Below, one piece after another: positions 26,293-35,165 of a DNA stretch of 64,000 nucleotides. This DNA is from JBGPOS01 sp041488155. Lineage in GTDB: Bacteria > Chloroflexota > Dehalococcoidia > Tepidiformales > Tepidiformaceae. The stretch's first letter is position 1. The number at the start of each line of letters is the position of its first letter. Both the position numbers and the translations under genes were made by a program. The stretch covers positions 1 through 64,000 of the forward strand of contig JBGPOS010000009.1 of the NCBI GenBank assembly GCA_041488155.1, in the 5' to 3' direction. The notes under the pieces were generated by a model that searched no databases, was not told the origin of the DNA, and saw nothing but the letters and a program-made list of their open reading frames with translations.

Positions 26293-27300
26293 CTAGGAAC
26301 GAGCGGGCAGCTGGGCGCGAGGCCGCAACCGTGGATTCGCTACGATCTCGGGCCATCGACCCTCCATGAGGTCCACGACGGCCCGGCCGGCCCGGCGCTT
26401 CATTTCGTCGAAGGCGGCGTCGGAGTAGGAGGCGGAGTGGGGCGTGAGTACGACGTTGTCCATCCGGATCAGGGGCGACGACGCTGTGAGCGGTTCGTGT
26501 TCGAACACATCGAGGCCGGCGCCTGCTATTCGGCCGTCCTCGAGAGCCGCGACGAGTGCGTCTTCGTCGACCACCGGGCCGCGCGAAGTGTTGATGAGGT
26601 AGGCCGTTGGCTTCATCCAGCTCAGTTGCTCAGGACCGATCAGGTGGTGGGTAGCCGGGGTCAGCGGGGTATGCAGCGAGACGTAATCGGAACGCTCGAG
26701 CAGCGTCTTGAGCGACTCCACGCGTTCCACGTCGAGTTCGGCGAAGCGCTCCGCGGGAACGTACGGGTCATGGGCAATGACGGTGAGCCCAAGCGCCTGC
26801 GCCCGGGGGACCACTGCGCGGGCAATCGCACCGAAGGCGACGAGCCCCAGCGTCTCGCCGTGGACGGCCCTCATCGGGCCCAGCTCGCCCACACGCCAGC
26901 GGCCATCGCGCACGGCGCGTCCGAGCAGCGTGAGCTTCTTCGCGCAGGCAAGGAGCAGCATGATGGCGTGGTTGGCGACCTCCGGCTGGCAGAAGTCGGG
27001 AAAGTGCGCGATCACGATGCCGTGCTCGGTGGCCGCGGGGATGTCGAGGGTGTCGAGGCCCACGCCGTAGCGCACGATCAGTTTGCAGCGCGGCAGTGAC
27101 TCAACGACGCGGCGGGTAATGTGGGCTCCGAGCACGAGGATGGCGTCGGCGTCGCCCAGGTTGCGGATGAGTTCGTCCTCGTTGGCGGACCTCGTTAGGA
27201 CGAGCTCGGCGCCAGCCGCCTCGATAATGCCTCGCTCGATGTCGAAGGCCATCGTCTCTGGAGCATCGGCGTGGACGGCGCGAAAGGCCCTGACGACCAT
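26293..27300 (-). CDS. D-2-hydroxyacid dehydrogenase (CtBP-like)
   Basis: 335 aa, ATG start. CKLIVRYGVGLDTLDIPAAT and PDFCQPEVANHAIMLLLACA are typical of the NAD-dependent D-2-hydroxyacid dehydrogenase/CtBP group. Catalytic Arg is in INTSRGPVVDEDALVAALED, Glu in GLDVFEHEP and His in LTPHSAS. The dinucleotide motif reads LGLVAFGAIARAVVPRAQAL, with Ala replacing two of the usual Gly in GxGxxG, so cofactor binding may be unusual. The substrate is a 2-keto or 2-hydroxy acid. It is 63 bases downstream of the enoyl-CoA hydratase on the same strand. Confidence 0.85.
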   Translation of the reverse strand: MVVRAFRAVHADAPETMAFDIERGIIEAAGAELVLTRSANEDELIRNLGDADAILVLGAHITRRVVESLPRCKLIVRYGVGLDTLDIPAATEHGIVIAHFPDFCQPEVANHAIMLLLACAKKLTLLGRAVRDGRWRVGELGPMRAVHGETLGLVAFGAIARAVVPRAQALGLTVIAHDPYVPAERFAELDVERVESLKTLLERSDYVSLHTPLTPATHHLIGPEQLSWMKPTAYLINTSRGPVVDEDALVAALEDGRIAGAGLDVFEHEPLTASSPLIRMDNVVLTPHSASYSDAAFDEMKRRAGRAVVDLMEGRWPEIVANPRLRPRAQLPARS

Positions 27301-27363
27301 CCCGGGAGCATGGCCGGGGTCGGGTTCCCTGTCAAAAGGGCTGTCCGGGTTCCTCGCCGACAG

Positions 27364-28170
27364 TTAGTGCCCGGTCCACTTCGGCGGCCGCTTCTCCAGA
27401 AACGAGCGGACGCCCTCCTTGAAGTCCTCGGACCGCGTGGCTTCCTGGAACTCGTCCAAATTCCTGAAGTAAACCTCGTGCGGGTGCTTCAGCATGCTCT
27501 CGTGGAGCTGCCGCTTGTGGACCGCGACCGAACGGGGCGCGCCGCCGCCGAGCTGGCGAGCGAGTTCGATAGCCCGGCCTCGTAGCTCCGCATCGGGCAC
27601 CACCTCGTCGACGAGGCCGATCCGCAGCGCTTCCCGGGCGTTCACGATTTCGCCCGAATAGAGAAGGCGCGCCGACTGGGCGAGTCCGACCAGCCGGGGG
27701 AGGATCACAGGCCCAACGCCCATGTCGGTGACAAGCCCGAGCTTGCTGAAGACCCACCCGATGCGCGCGGACTCCCCAGCGACACGCATATCGCAGGTCG
27801 CGAGCAACTCCGCGCCGTAGCCGACCGCGGCGCCGTTCACGGCGCAGACCACGGGCTTTGGCACGATCATCCCGAACCAGCCAACCGGCCACTGGCTTGC
27901 TTCATCGATCGGGAAGCCCTCGCTCGTCGCTTCGCCGTAGTCGCCCCCGCCCAGAGCGGAAACGTCGGCCCCGGCGCAAAAGGCACGTCCTTCGCCAGTC
28001 AGGACAACGGCTCGAATCGATGAGTCGTCGCGAATCTGTTGGGCACGACCGAAGAGCAGATCGTGGAAGCCCGGGCCGACCGCGTTCAGGCGCTCTGGCC
28101 GGTTGAGGCTGACGAGCGCTACGTCGTCTATCCGGTTGAAGAGCAAGTCCGGGTGGTCTTGTTGCGGCAT
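27364..28170 (-). CDS. Enoyl-CoA hydratase/isomerase
   Basis: 268 aa from ATG at 28170 (GGAGGA seven bases upstream), chosen over an in-frame start 7 codons further 5'. DVALVSLNRPERLNAVGPGF, VLTGEGRAFCAGADVSALGG (oxyanion hole) and VNGAAVGYGAELLATCDMRV mark the crotonase fold. VFSKLGLVTDMGVGPVILPR is the segment that carries the catalytic acid in hydratases; here Asp-Met follow Thr, so the exact reaction is uncertain. It would act on an acyl-CoA intermediate. It is divergent from the selenoprotein gene. Confidence 0.87.
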   Translation of the reverse strand: MPQQDHPDLLFNRIDDVALVSLNRPERLNAVGPGFHDLLFGRAQQIRDDSSIRAVVLTGEGRAFCAGADVSALGGGDYGEATSEGFPIDEASQWPVGWFGMIVPKPVVCAVNGAAVGYGAELLATCDMRVAGESARIGWVFSKLGLVTDMGVGPVILPRLVGLAQSARLLYSGEIVNAREALRIGLVDEVVPDAELRGRAIELARQLGGGAPRSVAVHKRQLHESMLKHPHEVYFRNLDEFQEATRSEDFKEGVRSFLEKRPPKWTGH

Positions 28171-28344
28171 TTCGGTCCTCCGGCGCAGCACAGTCCCTTG
28201 CGCGCGCTCCGGGATGGTACGGCTGCGAGGTGGCCACGAACAGCGACGGCGAGGGCATGGACGGGGAAGGTGCTGCCGAAGCTCCTATAGTTAGCCGGAG
28301 CTGGACACGATCGCGTATCTTGAGTTTCCAGGGAGGTCTTTAGC

Positions 28345-29283
28345 GTGACTGCAATTGCTGATACCAGCTCGGACCCCATTGAGGCCGTCCTTGACCTTCC
28401 GGTGCGCTATATCGACCGGTCTCGGGCTTACTACATGGCCCTCGGGTACGACAATCCGTACCGCTGGGCCCACAACGACTCCGTCCCCTTCACGGCTCTC
28501 TCGAAGCCGCTGAATCGTAGCCGGGTGGCGCTGATCACGACGGCCGCGCCCTTCAACCCGGAGGCCGGCAACCAGGGAGCGTGGGCTCCGTACAACGCGA
28601 ATGCGAAGTTCACCGAGGTCTACACCATGCCGGTCGAACCGGCTCCGGACCTGCGCATTTCGCACCTGGGCTACGACCGCAAACACACCTCGGCCGAGGA
28701 CATCAACAGCTACTTCCCGCTCGCACGGCTGAAGGAAACAGCTGCCGCAGGGCGAGTCGGAGAATTGTGGCCGCGCTTCTACGGGGTGCCGACGTTGCGG
28801 AGCCAGCGTCTGACGACGGAGGCGCACGCTGCACGTGTCCTCGGGCTCTGCCGGGAGGACAGGATCGAAGCGGCGGTCCTCGTCGCCACCTGACCGGTCT
28901 GCCACCAGACCGTGAGCCTGGTTTCTCGCCACCTCGAAGCCAACGGTATCCCGACCGTGGTCATGGGCTGCGCGCGCGACATCGTCGAACACTGTGGCGT
29001 AGCGCGATTCCTCTTCAGCGACTTCCCGCTTGGCAATTCCTGTGGCAAGCCCAACGACGTGGAAATGCAGCGCTCCCTCGTGAGCATGGCCCTCGACCTG
29101 CTGGAGTCGGCACAATTCCCACGGACGACGGTGACGACACCGTTCCGTTGGGCCGCCGACGCCGCCTGGAAACGAGACTTTTACAAGCTCGACCTGACCC
29201 CCGAACAGATCGCCCGCGCCCGCGAGGAGTTCGACGTCCAGAAGGCGGTGCTGAAGGGCAAGTTGCAGGCGCCTGGAGCCTGA
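28345..29283 (+). CDS. GrdB-family selenoprotein; in-frame TGA at 28891-28893 read as selenocysteine
   Basis: GTG start with GGAGG eight bases upstream. The same reading frame is coding before and after a single TGA, giving 312 residues with codon 183 as TGA. The flanking peptide is AVLVAT-Sec-PVCHQTVSLVS, a UxxC motif. Relatives in the glycine/betaine/sarcosine/proline reductase selenoprotein-B family carry CPVCHQT or its Sec form at this point, so TGA falls exactly where Cys or Sec is expected. FFLFSDFPLG-like and TTPFRWAADAAWKRDFYKLD segments after the TGA are family-typical. Likely a redox enzyme; substrate unknown. The alternative is a Cys-codon mutation creating a pseudogene, which is less likely given intact sequence on both sides. 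Confidence 0.85.
28894..28922 (+). promoter_or_regulatory. Candidate bacterial SECIS element
   Basis: Directly after the TGA two alternative hairpins can form. One pairs 28904-28908 with 28918-28922, continues past one mismatch with C28910-G28916, and leaves a CGTGA loop that starts 17 bases after the TGA with G in its second position, which fits the usual bacterial SECIS pattern. The other is a perfect 7-bp stem, 28895-28901 with 28906-28912, too close to the TGA to be typical. Confidence 0.45.
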
Positions 29284-29299
29284 ACGCGGCCCGGCCCTT

Positions 29300-30169
29300 C
29301 TACGGACAAGCCCCTTCGCGCAGGGCGATGTCGTCGACCCAGACCGTACCGGTGTTTTCGCTGACGATGCGCAGGTCGATGTTCCCGTCCTCGGTTGTGA
29401 ACTGGCCCTTGTACGCGGTCCAGGTCGCGGAGCCCGCTCCGATCCCGACGTTTTGCGTCCAGGCGTCATTGAGGCGGAAGCCGAGGATGCCGCTGGTCCC
29501 GCTGACGGTCCTCGCCCAGAACGTCAGGCAGTGTGTGACGCCACCCTTGACAGCGACCTTCTGCGACATGGTGCGGTAGACCTGAGGCTGAACGGCGCTG
29601 CGGTTGGCGATCCGCAGGGCGAAGCCGCCACTGTGCACGACGTCGGAAACGACGGTGGCGTCGGCGTCGGCCGCCCCCCAGAACACGCCCTGGGGTCGTG
29701 GCTCGTAGATGCCGGTACCCCAGGAGTTCAACGAGCCAGTCTCGAACCCGCCGTTGCTCACCAGGTTGGGCCCGAGTGTGGCGGGCTGCGTGGCCGTGGC
29801 CGTCGGCGGAGGTGCGGCACTGGTGGGATTGGCCGTCGCAGCCGCAGCCGAACTGGTCGCCCCGGCCGGAGACGGGCTGCCGGCGGCGACCACTGTCCCC
29901 GTGACGGACCCTCCTGACGCCGCGGGGGAGCCGAAATCCGCGGCGCCGATCTTCGAACCGGCGGTGGCAGCGCTCGCCGTGGTAGAAGACCCTGACTGCG
30001 CCGGAGTGCCCGCGCCACCGGAGCCGCTCTTGCAGCCAATGGTGGCGACGATCGCGATCAAGAGCAGGCAGCTGGCCGTAAGAGCGCCGATGGTGCGACC
30101 GTTGGCGGGCCCGAGGCGGACAGGAACGCCGGGTTCGTGGGGCGCGCTACGTCGTTCACCAACCACCAA
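29300..30169 (-). CDS. Lipoprotein with carbohydrate-binding-like C-terminal domain
   Basis: 289 aa, GTG start. A cytoplasmic stretch of about 23 residues precedes GALTASCLLLIAIVATIGC, a lipobox ending in the lipidated Cys. A long Ser/Ala/Thr/Gly/Pro linker (about residues 48-130) follows. The C-terminal domain begins NLVSNGGFETGSLNSWG and ends TVWVDDIALREGACP, the pattern of CBM4/9-type jelly-roll carbohydrate-binding modules. It would be a surface glycan-binding protein. It starts three bases after the stop of the nuclease gene on the same strand. Confidence 0.75.
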   Translation of the reverse strand: MVVGERRSAPHEPGVPVRLGPANGRTIGALTASCLLLIAIVATIGCKSGSGGAGTPAQSGSSTTASAATAGSKIGAADFGSPAASGGSVTGTVVAAGSPSPAGATSSAAAATANPTSAAPPPTATATQPATLGPNLVSNGGFETGSLNSWGTGIYEPRPQGVFWGAADADATVVSDVVHSGGFALRIANRSAVQPQVYRTMSQKVAVKGGVTHCLTFWARTVSGTSGILGFRLNDAWTQNVGIGAGSATWTAYKGQFTTEDGNIDLRIVSENTGTVWVDDIALREGACP

Positions 30170-30172
30170 AGC

Positions 30173-32086
30173 TCACCAGCCCCCGAGAGGAGAGTTGCCG
30201 GATGATAGCACCGCGGCCGGGCACTCCGACGCTGCTCTCCGGGCCGGCTGTGCCCGGTGCGACTGGACGGCTCGCTCGCGCAAGCAGGCAACCGCTTCCA
30301 TCATCACTTTGCAGTCGACCTCGTTGTAGCGGCGCACTTCGTCCATCAGGTCGAAGTCAGACAGCCGGCAGCCCAGCTTCTGCGCCTCTCGCTCGCACCA
30401 CCAGGCCGCGACCATCGCTCCAAGACCATCGGTCACCCCATTCTGCCACTCTGTCTCGATGAGACCGTGGCGCTTGAGGGACCTGGCCACCGTCTTGAGT
30501 CCGAACCCCATTGGCCCCCGGACGATCACGGGCTCGCGCTTCATCACCCGCGTGAGGAAGTCGAACCAGTTCGGTTCGCGCCATGCGGATGCGCGCTCGG
30601 GGCTGCGGCGTCGCGCCGAGTCGAGGGCTGTGCTGAGGGTGCTCGTCTCCGCTGGCGACCAGTGAAACACCAGCGGCCGGGACAGACGCGGCGCCAGCCT
30701 CAGGCGCGCGGCCTCCATATGCGCGAGCCAGGTCTCCACGATCTGGGCTTCGCTCGCAACGGTGAGGTCGCCGGCGACGAAGCAGGAGAACTGCCACGCG
30801 CCATTCTCGATGTGCCCACAGCCGATCATGAAGATCAGCGGCTGGCCGTTCTGCTCGGGTATCCGCTCGAAATCGTCGTTGAGGCTGCTCACCGTCTCGA
30901 AGTCTACGTAGAACTCGACCGCCTTCGCTCTTGCCCAGACCTCGGCTTCGACTCGCATCCGAGCGGGCTCCAGAGCGGGGCCGAGCGGATCGCGGTTGAT
31001 AGCCAACATCCGGTCCAGGGGCGCCTGGAACGCCGGCTTTACGCGCGCCACAGCGGCCGAAAAGCGGGGATCAGTCCATCGGAGCACGCCTTCGGCGCGG
31101 GCTGCTTCACGGCCGGGAAGGCCGACCTGCCAGGCAAGCATGACGTCTTCGTTGGTGCTGGCTATCTCGGCAACTGCCCGGTGCCACGGCTGGTTCTGAC
31201 TGTTCTTCGGGTTCGGCCGCAGCTCCAGGGGGCACCCTTGGGACCGAGGATCCCAGGCGTCGCCTTCGCCCCGTGCGCGGCGCACCCAGGCCACCGCTTT
31301 GCCGGCCATCGTGAGCAGGGGTTCGTGCCGCACCTCTCGCTCTCGGGATACCGGCGCCAGCCGGTCGAGACAGCTGGTGCTGCCGAGCTCATGGATCCCT
31401 TTTCCCCATCCCCGTCCAAGCAGGTAGGCGTGATCCGGCGTGTATCCCTGGATCCGGCCGAGGGCTTCGTTGTAGAGGAACGTCTGGACCATGTAAGGGA
31501 GGTGGTCATTGGCGGCCTGCCACTGCAGGTTCAGTTTCAGGCCCGTGTACTTGATGTCGACCACCCGGTAGTGGCAACGAGCCAGACCCAGCCCCGGCGC
31601 CCCGATTTGCGAATCGACCTCTGAAATCGCGTCGGGAAACAGCCGGTGGAGGACATCGCTGCGCACGAGAAGGTCCGGGCAACCGTACGTCCGGGTGGCG
31701 GGATTGCGCACGAGTCCCTGATGGATAGTCGCGTCGCCCCGCTTCATTGCCTCGAACGTTTGGATGCAGGCGTCAAACGAGTGCAGCCAGGGCAGCCCGC
31801 CTGTAAGCCTACGCACCGGCTCCGTCCGTTCGAGGTGGGAGACGACCGCCGCCTCGAACGCATTACCCTGCCGGAACAGAAACGCTCGGAAGTCGGTCCG
31901 CGGGTCCCCGTCCGGGTCACGCTCGAACCCTCTGTCGTCGCCATAGAGGTCGAGCCAATCCAAGAGGGGGTCGTCGATGCACCAGTTGCGCGTCTTCCCC
32001 GCCGAGACCCAATCGCGCCAGTCATCGCGATCTTGAGGAACGATCGCTAACCCACGGTCATCGACGAAGTAGGCTTCGAATGCCAC
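30173..32086 (-). CDS. TM0106-like RecB-type nuclease with RNase H-like domain
   Basis: 637 aa, GTG start with GGGAAGGG upstream. The N-terminal half contains a PD-(D/E)XK core: GDATIHQGLVRN, TYGCPDLLVRSD (motif II Asp) and YRVVDIKYTGLKL (D-x-K). The C-terminal third is a DEDD/RNase H-like exonuclease fold: AVEFYVDFETVSSLN (D-x-E), LVFHWSPAETSTL, and VRRYNEVDCKVMMEA (YNxxD). The combination is that of TM0106-type putative nucleases. No helicase domain is fused or adjacent, so it acts alone or with distant partners. Role may be DNA repair or RNA/DNA turnover. Confidence 0.75.
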   Translation of the reverse strand: MAFEAYFVDDRGLAIVPQDRDDWRDWVSAGKTRNWCIDDPLLDWLDLYGDDRGFERDPDGDPRTDFRAFLFRQGNAFEAAVVSHLERTEPVRRLTGGLPWLHSFDACIQTFEAMKRGDATIHQGLVRNPATRTYGCPDLLVRSDVLHRLFPDAISEVDSQIGAPGLGLARCHYRVVDIKYTGLKLNLQWQAANDHLPYMVQTFLYNEALGRIQGYTPDHAYLLGRGWGKGIHELGSTSCLDRLAPVSREREVRHEPLLTMAGKAVAWVRRARGEGDAWDPRSQGCPLELRPNPKNSQNQPWHRAVAEIASTNEDVMLAWQVGLPGREAARAEGVLRWTDPRFSAAVARVKPAFQAPLDRMLAINRDPLGPALEPARMRVEAEVWARAKAVEFYVDFETVSSLNDDFERIPEQNGQPLIFMIGCGHIENGAWQFSCFVAGDLTVASEAQIVETWLAHMEAARLRLAPRLSRPLVFHWSPAETSTLSTALDSARRRSPERASAWREPNWFDFLTRVMKREPVIVRGPMGFGLKTVARSLKRHGLIETEWQNGVTDGLGAMVAAWWCEREAQKLGCRLSDFDLMDEVRRYNEVDCKVMMEAVACLRERAVQSHRAQPARRAASECPAAVLSSGNSPLGGW

Positions 32087-32218
32087 CGGCCCTTCCCTTC
32101 TCTCCTGCGGAGTCCAGACGCCGCGGAAGACGCATTATCGGTGGGCGTCGCGACAGGTACTGTCGTCTTGGGCCGGCCAGAGAGGGCTTCCGGGTGAGAA
32201 AGGGGCACAACGATCCTA

Positions 32219-33874
32219 TCAGGTCCACAGGAACGTAAGCACTCTGTCAACCCCGTCCAGCACGTCACCGCTGGTGGCGACGCGGAGGTGCTCCGCGTGC
32301 TCCTCCAGCTCGGCTGGCGGCTCGTAGCGGGCGAGGTGCGCGCGAAACGTCGCAACTGTGGCATCGGACCAGGGATCGGGCGTCGTCGCGCGATCGCGGA
32401 GCCTCGCCACAACGACCTCCTCCGGAGCTTCGCACTCCACCATGAGGAACCGGGCGCCGTGGAGGGCTGCGAGCGCGCGCGCCGACTCGCGGTCCTTGCG
32501 GCGTCTGAACGTCGCGTCCAGGACGATGCTCCGCCCCCGCGTCAGCGCGTCAGCCGCGCCGTTGAGAAGAGCCTGGTAGACCCGGCGGTTCATCTGCTCG
32601 GTGTAAAGACCGCTGTCCAGGCGGCTCGCCGGGTGCGCGTCCGGTCCCAATCCGGCCAGGCGCTTGCGGGTCTCGTCTGCGCTCCGGACCTCCGCACCGA
32701 CGGCTGTGCCCAGCGCCCGGGAGAGCGTGGTCTTGCCCGTGCCAGGGAGCCCGCCCACCTCGAGCAGCACCGGCCGGCGGTCGCTGCGAGCGACGCGTAG
32801 CGCGTAGTAGAGGTGGCGCCGCGCTGCGAGGGCGGAAGCCAGTTGCGTTTCGCGGTCTACCTGCTGGCCCGCCAGTATGCCTGCCACCTTCGCCCGTACC
32901 AGCGCGCGGTACCAGCAGTACAGGGGCAACACTGCCCCTATGGAGTCGGCTGCCGCTGATTCGTAGCTTTCGATGAGGGGGCTGGTGAAGTCCGGGTAGC
33001 CGCTCGCCGCAACATCCATCGCGAGAAATGCGAAGTCGAGTGCGGTATCGCTGCAGCGGTAGCGGCGATCGAATTCGACGCAGTCGATGATGGTGATCCC
33101 GTCTTCGAAGTAGACGTGTTCGGCTCTGAGGTCGCCGTGGCCGTCCCGGATGCGCCCGGCGGATGCCCGTTGCTCCAGCCCCCCATGAAATGACGACCAG
33201 GCATCCTTGAAGTACGCCGCCAGCTCTTCGAAGACCGTCTGCCGCACGTTTCCGCCAAAGAGCGGCTGGAGTGAGCGGAGGTTCGCGCGGGTGTTGCGAA
33301 GGAACGTCGGGGGACCGAAGGCCGGATCGGCTGGCTCGGCGGACCGGTGGAATTGCCCGATACGCTCTCCCGCCTGGCGGGCGTGCCCTTCATTGGCGGC
33401 GCCGGAACGGAGAAGGGATTCCAGCGACTGCTCGTCGGCAAGGCGGCGCATGTGGACCAGGTAGTCCACGACGGAGCCGTTCCCGTTCAGACGAAGCCGG
33501 CCGTCAGACCCTTGAGTCACCTTCTCCACGCCAAGGTAGACGTGCGGCGCGAGGCGTGAGTTCAGTTCGACCTCGAGACGGCACATGCGGCGCCGCCGGC
33601 TGAGGGTCGAGTAGTCCAAGAACCCCAGGTTCACGGGCTTCTTCAGCTTGTAGACGTCCGTCCCGGTCAGGAACACCCGGGAGGCGTGCGTTTCCCGAAC
33701 TTCGACGGGGCCCCGCGGGCCGGGGAAAAGCGACCCGCTCGCCAACGCCTCGTCGAGTCGCCGGCTATCGAGTCCGTCGGGATCGGGCGTCCTCGGGACG
33801 GGCGCGCCTCGATGTGGGTCTTGAAGGCCCGGCATGTCGTCATCGTGACGCGGGCGGTGTCGCTCGTCATGCAC
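32219..33874 (-). CDS. Phosphotransferase-like domain fused to P-loop kinase
   Basis: Up to 551 aa from GTG at 33874; an ATG at 33835 is an alternative and neither has a clear ribosome site. The N-terminal 330 residues are aminoglycoside-phosphotransferase/protein-kinase-like, with VYKLKKPVNLGFLDYSTLSR (ATP Lys), RIRDGHGDLRAEHVYFEDG (HGD catalytic loop) and IIDCVEFDRRYR (metal Asp). The C-terminal 200 residues are an AAA-type small-molecule kinase with GGLPGTGKTTLSRALG as Walker A. This COG2187-COG0645 fusion is found in many bacteria; substrate unknown. Both active sites look intact. Confidence 0.8.
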   Translation of the reverse strand: MHDERHRPRHDDDMPGLQDPHRGAPVPRTPDPDGLDSRRLDEALASGSLFPGPRGPVEVRETHASRVFLTGTDVYKLKKPVNLGFLDYSTLSRRRRMCRLEVELNSRLAPHVYLGVEKVTQGSDGRLRLNGNGSVVDYLVHMRRLADEQSLESLLRSGAANEGHARQAGERIGQFHRSAEPADPAFGPPTFLRNTRANLRSLQPLFGGNVRQTVFEELAAYFKDAWSSFHGGLEQRASAGRIRDGHGDLRAEHVYFEDGITIIDCVEFDRRYRCSDTALDFAFLAMDVAASGYPDFTSPLIESYESAAADSIGAVLPLYCWYRALVRAKVAGILAGQQVDRETQLASALAARRHLYYALRVARSDRRPVLLEVGGLPGTGKTTLSRALGTAVGAEVRSADETRKRLAGLGPDAHPASRLDSGLYTEQMNRRVYQALLNGAADALTRGRSIVLDATFRRRKDRESARALAALHGARFLMVECEAPEEVVVARLRDRATTPDPWSDATVATFRAHLARYEPPAELEEHAEHLRVATSGDVLDGVDRVLTFLWT

Positions 33875-33929
33875 CCTACGGCCCCGGTCCGGGGAGCAGA
33901 ACGGACGTGGATGCCCGAGCCTGCCAGTA

Positions 33930-35165
33930 CTAAGTCAGCACGGTGAGTCTCGAAAGGCCCCTAAACCCTGGCACGGTCTTCCAAACCAGCGGCTCATTCT
34001 CCGCGAGCCGCAGGTTCGGAAAGCGTTCGAGCAGGGTGACGATACCGACCTGCGTTTCAAGGCGGGCAAGGGGCGCGCCGAGGCAGTAGTGGACTCCGCC
34101 TCCAAAGGCGAGATGCTCGATGTCCTTGCGAGTTATGTCGAACTCGTGCGGGCTATGGTGCAGCCTCGGATCATAGTTGGCTCCGCCCAGGGAGACGCTG
34201 ATCGACTGCCCCGCGTGCACCGGACAGCCAGCGACTTCGCGCTCATCGGGGGTGATCCGTCCCGAGAACGTGACTGGCCCTTCGAAGCGGAGCATCTCTT
34301 CGACCGCATCGATGGCGAGTCCGGGGTTGTCCCGGAGAAGCCGTACCTGATCGGGGTGTTGCAGCAGGTTTTTCATACCGTTTCCGAGCAAGTCGGTGGT
34401 AGTCACGTTCCCGGCAGCAAGGAGGAGCGTGACCATCGTGATGATCTCGCCCTCGTTCAACGCGTCGCCCTTTTCCTCTGCCTCAATGAGCCTGGTGACC
34501 ATGTCGTCGGATGGGTGCTCTCTCCGCTCGGCGATCGCGGCGCGCAGGTAGTTGCCGAAAGCTTCGTCGGCTTCGCGTGCACGGCCTTTCGCTTCTTCGC
34601 CGGCAAAGGGATCGAACGCGGCGGCGACTATGATGTCGGTCCAGCGCTTGAAGTCGGCCTGGTCGGCCGGGTCCACGCCGAGCATCTCGGCGATAACGAT
34701 GGTGGGGAACGGCTGGCAGAAGGCTGCCATGAGGTCGAACGACTCCTTCCCTTCGACCGCGTTGAGCAGTTCGTTAGCGATTTCGCCGATGCGTCCTCGC
34801 ATCCGCTCGACCGAGCGGGGCGTGAACGCCTTCGACACGAGGGCGCGCAGCCGGTCGTGTTCGGGGGGGTCCAGGAAGAGCATCGACGGCTCTCGCTCGC
34901 TGCCGTCGGCGGTCATCTCGGCGAACATCGTATCGAAGGTGTTGTTCGCGGCCTTTCTGGGGTCGACACTCATCGACCGGTCATTGAGGACGGCATAGAC
35001 GTCGTCGAAGCGCGAGACGATGTACCGTCCGAGCGCGGGATCGTGCACGATTCGGTCCGCCTCACGGACCCGGTCGAGCAACGCGAACGGGTCCTCCTGG
35101 TAGGCCGGATTCATCGGCAACAACTCCATGCCGAGTGGAATTTTCGGGGCGTCTTCAGTCGTCAC
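33930..35165 (-). CDS. Cytochrome P450
   Basis: 411 aa, GTG start with AGGAG seven bases upstream. LAFGGGVHYCLGAPLARLET carries the heme-ligand Cys, VEEMLRFEGPV the ExxR motif, and FLDPPEHDRLRALVSKAFTP the C-helix. The I-helix reads LLLAAGNVTTTDLLGN, with Val where an acid is usual but the alcohol Thr kept. The sequence resembles CYP enzymes that hydroxylate terpenoid, steroid or fatty substrates. No ferredoxin gene is next to it. It is 55 bases downstream-facing from the kinase fusion gene. Confidence 0.9.
   Translation of the reverse strand: MTTEDAPKIPLGMELLPMNPAYQEDPFALLDRVREADRIVHDPALGRYIVSRFDDVYAVLNDRSMSVDPRKAANNTFDTMFAEMTADGSEREPSMLFLDPPEHDRLRALVSKAFTPRSVERMRGRIGEIANELLNAVEGKESFDLMAAFCQPFPTIVIAEMLGVDPADQADFKRWTDIIVAAAFDPFAGEEAKGRAREADEAFGNYLRAAIAERREHPSDDMVTRLIEAEEKGDALNEGEIITMVTLLLAAGNVTTTDLLGNGMKNLLQHPDQVRLLRDNPGLAIDAVEEMLRFEGPVTFSGRITPDEREVAGCPVHAGQSISVSLGGANYDPRLHHSPHEFDITRKDIEHLAFGGGVHYCLGAPLARLETQVGIVTLLERFPNLRLAENEPLVWKTVPGFRGLSRLTVLT

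Noticed and set aside
28912..29283. Separate short gene starting at GTG 28912
   Set aside because: It is in the same frame as the gene ending at TGA 28893, has no ribosome site, and together they form one family-length protein; read as a Sec-containing gene instead.
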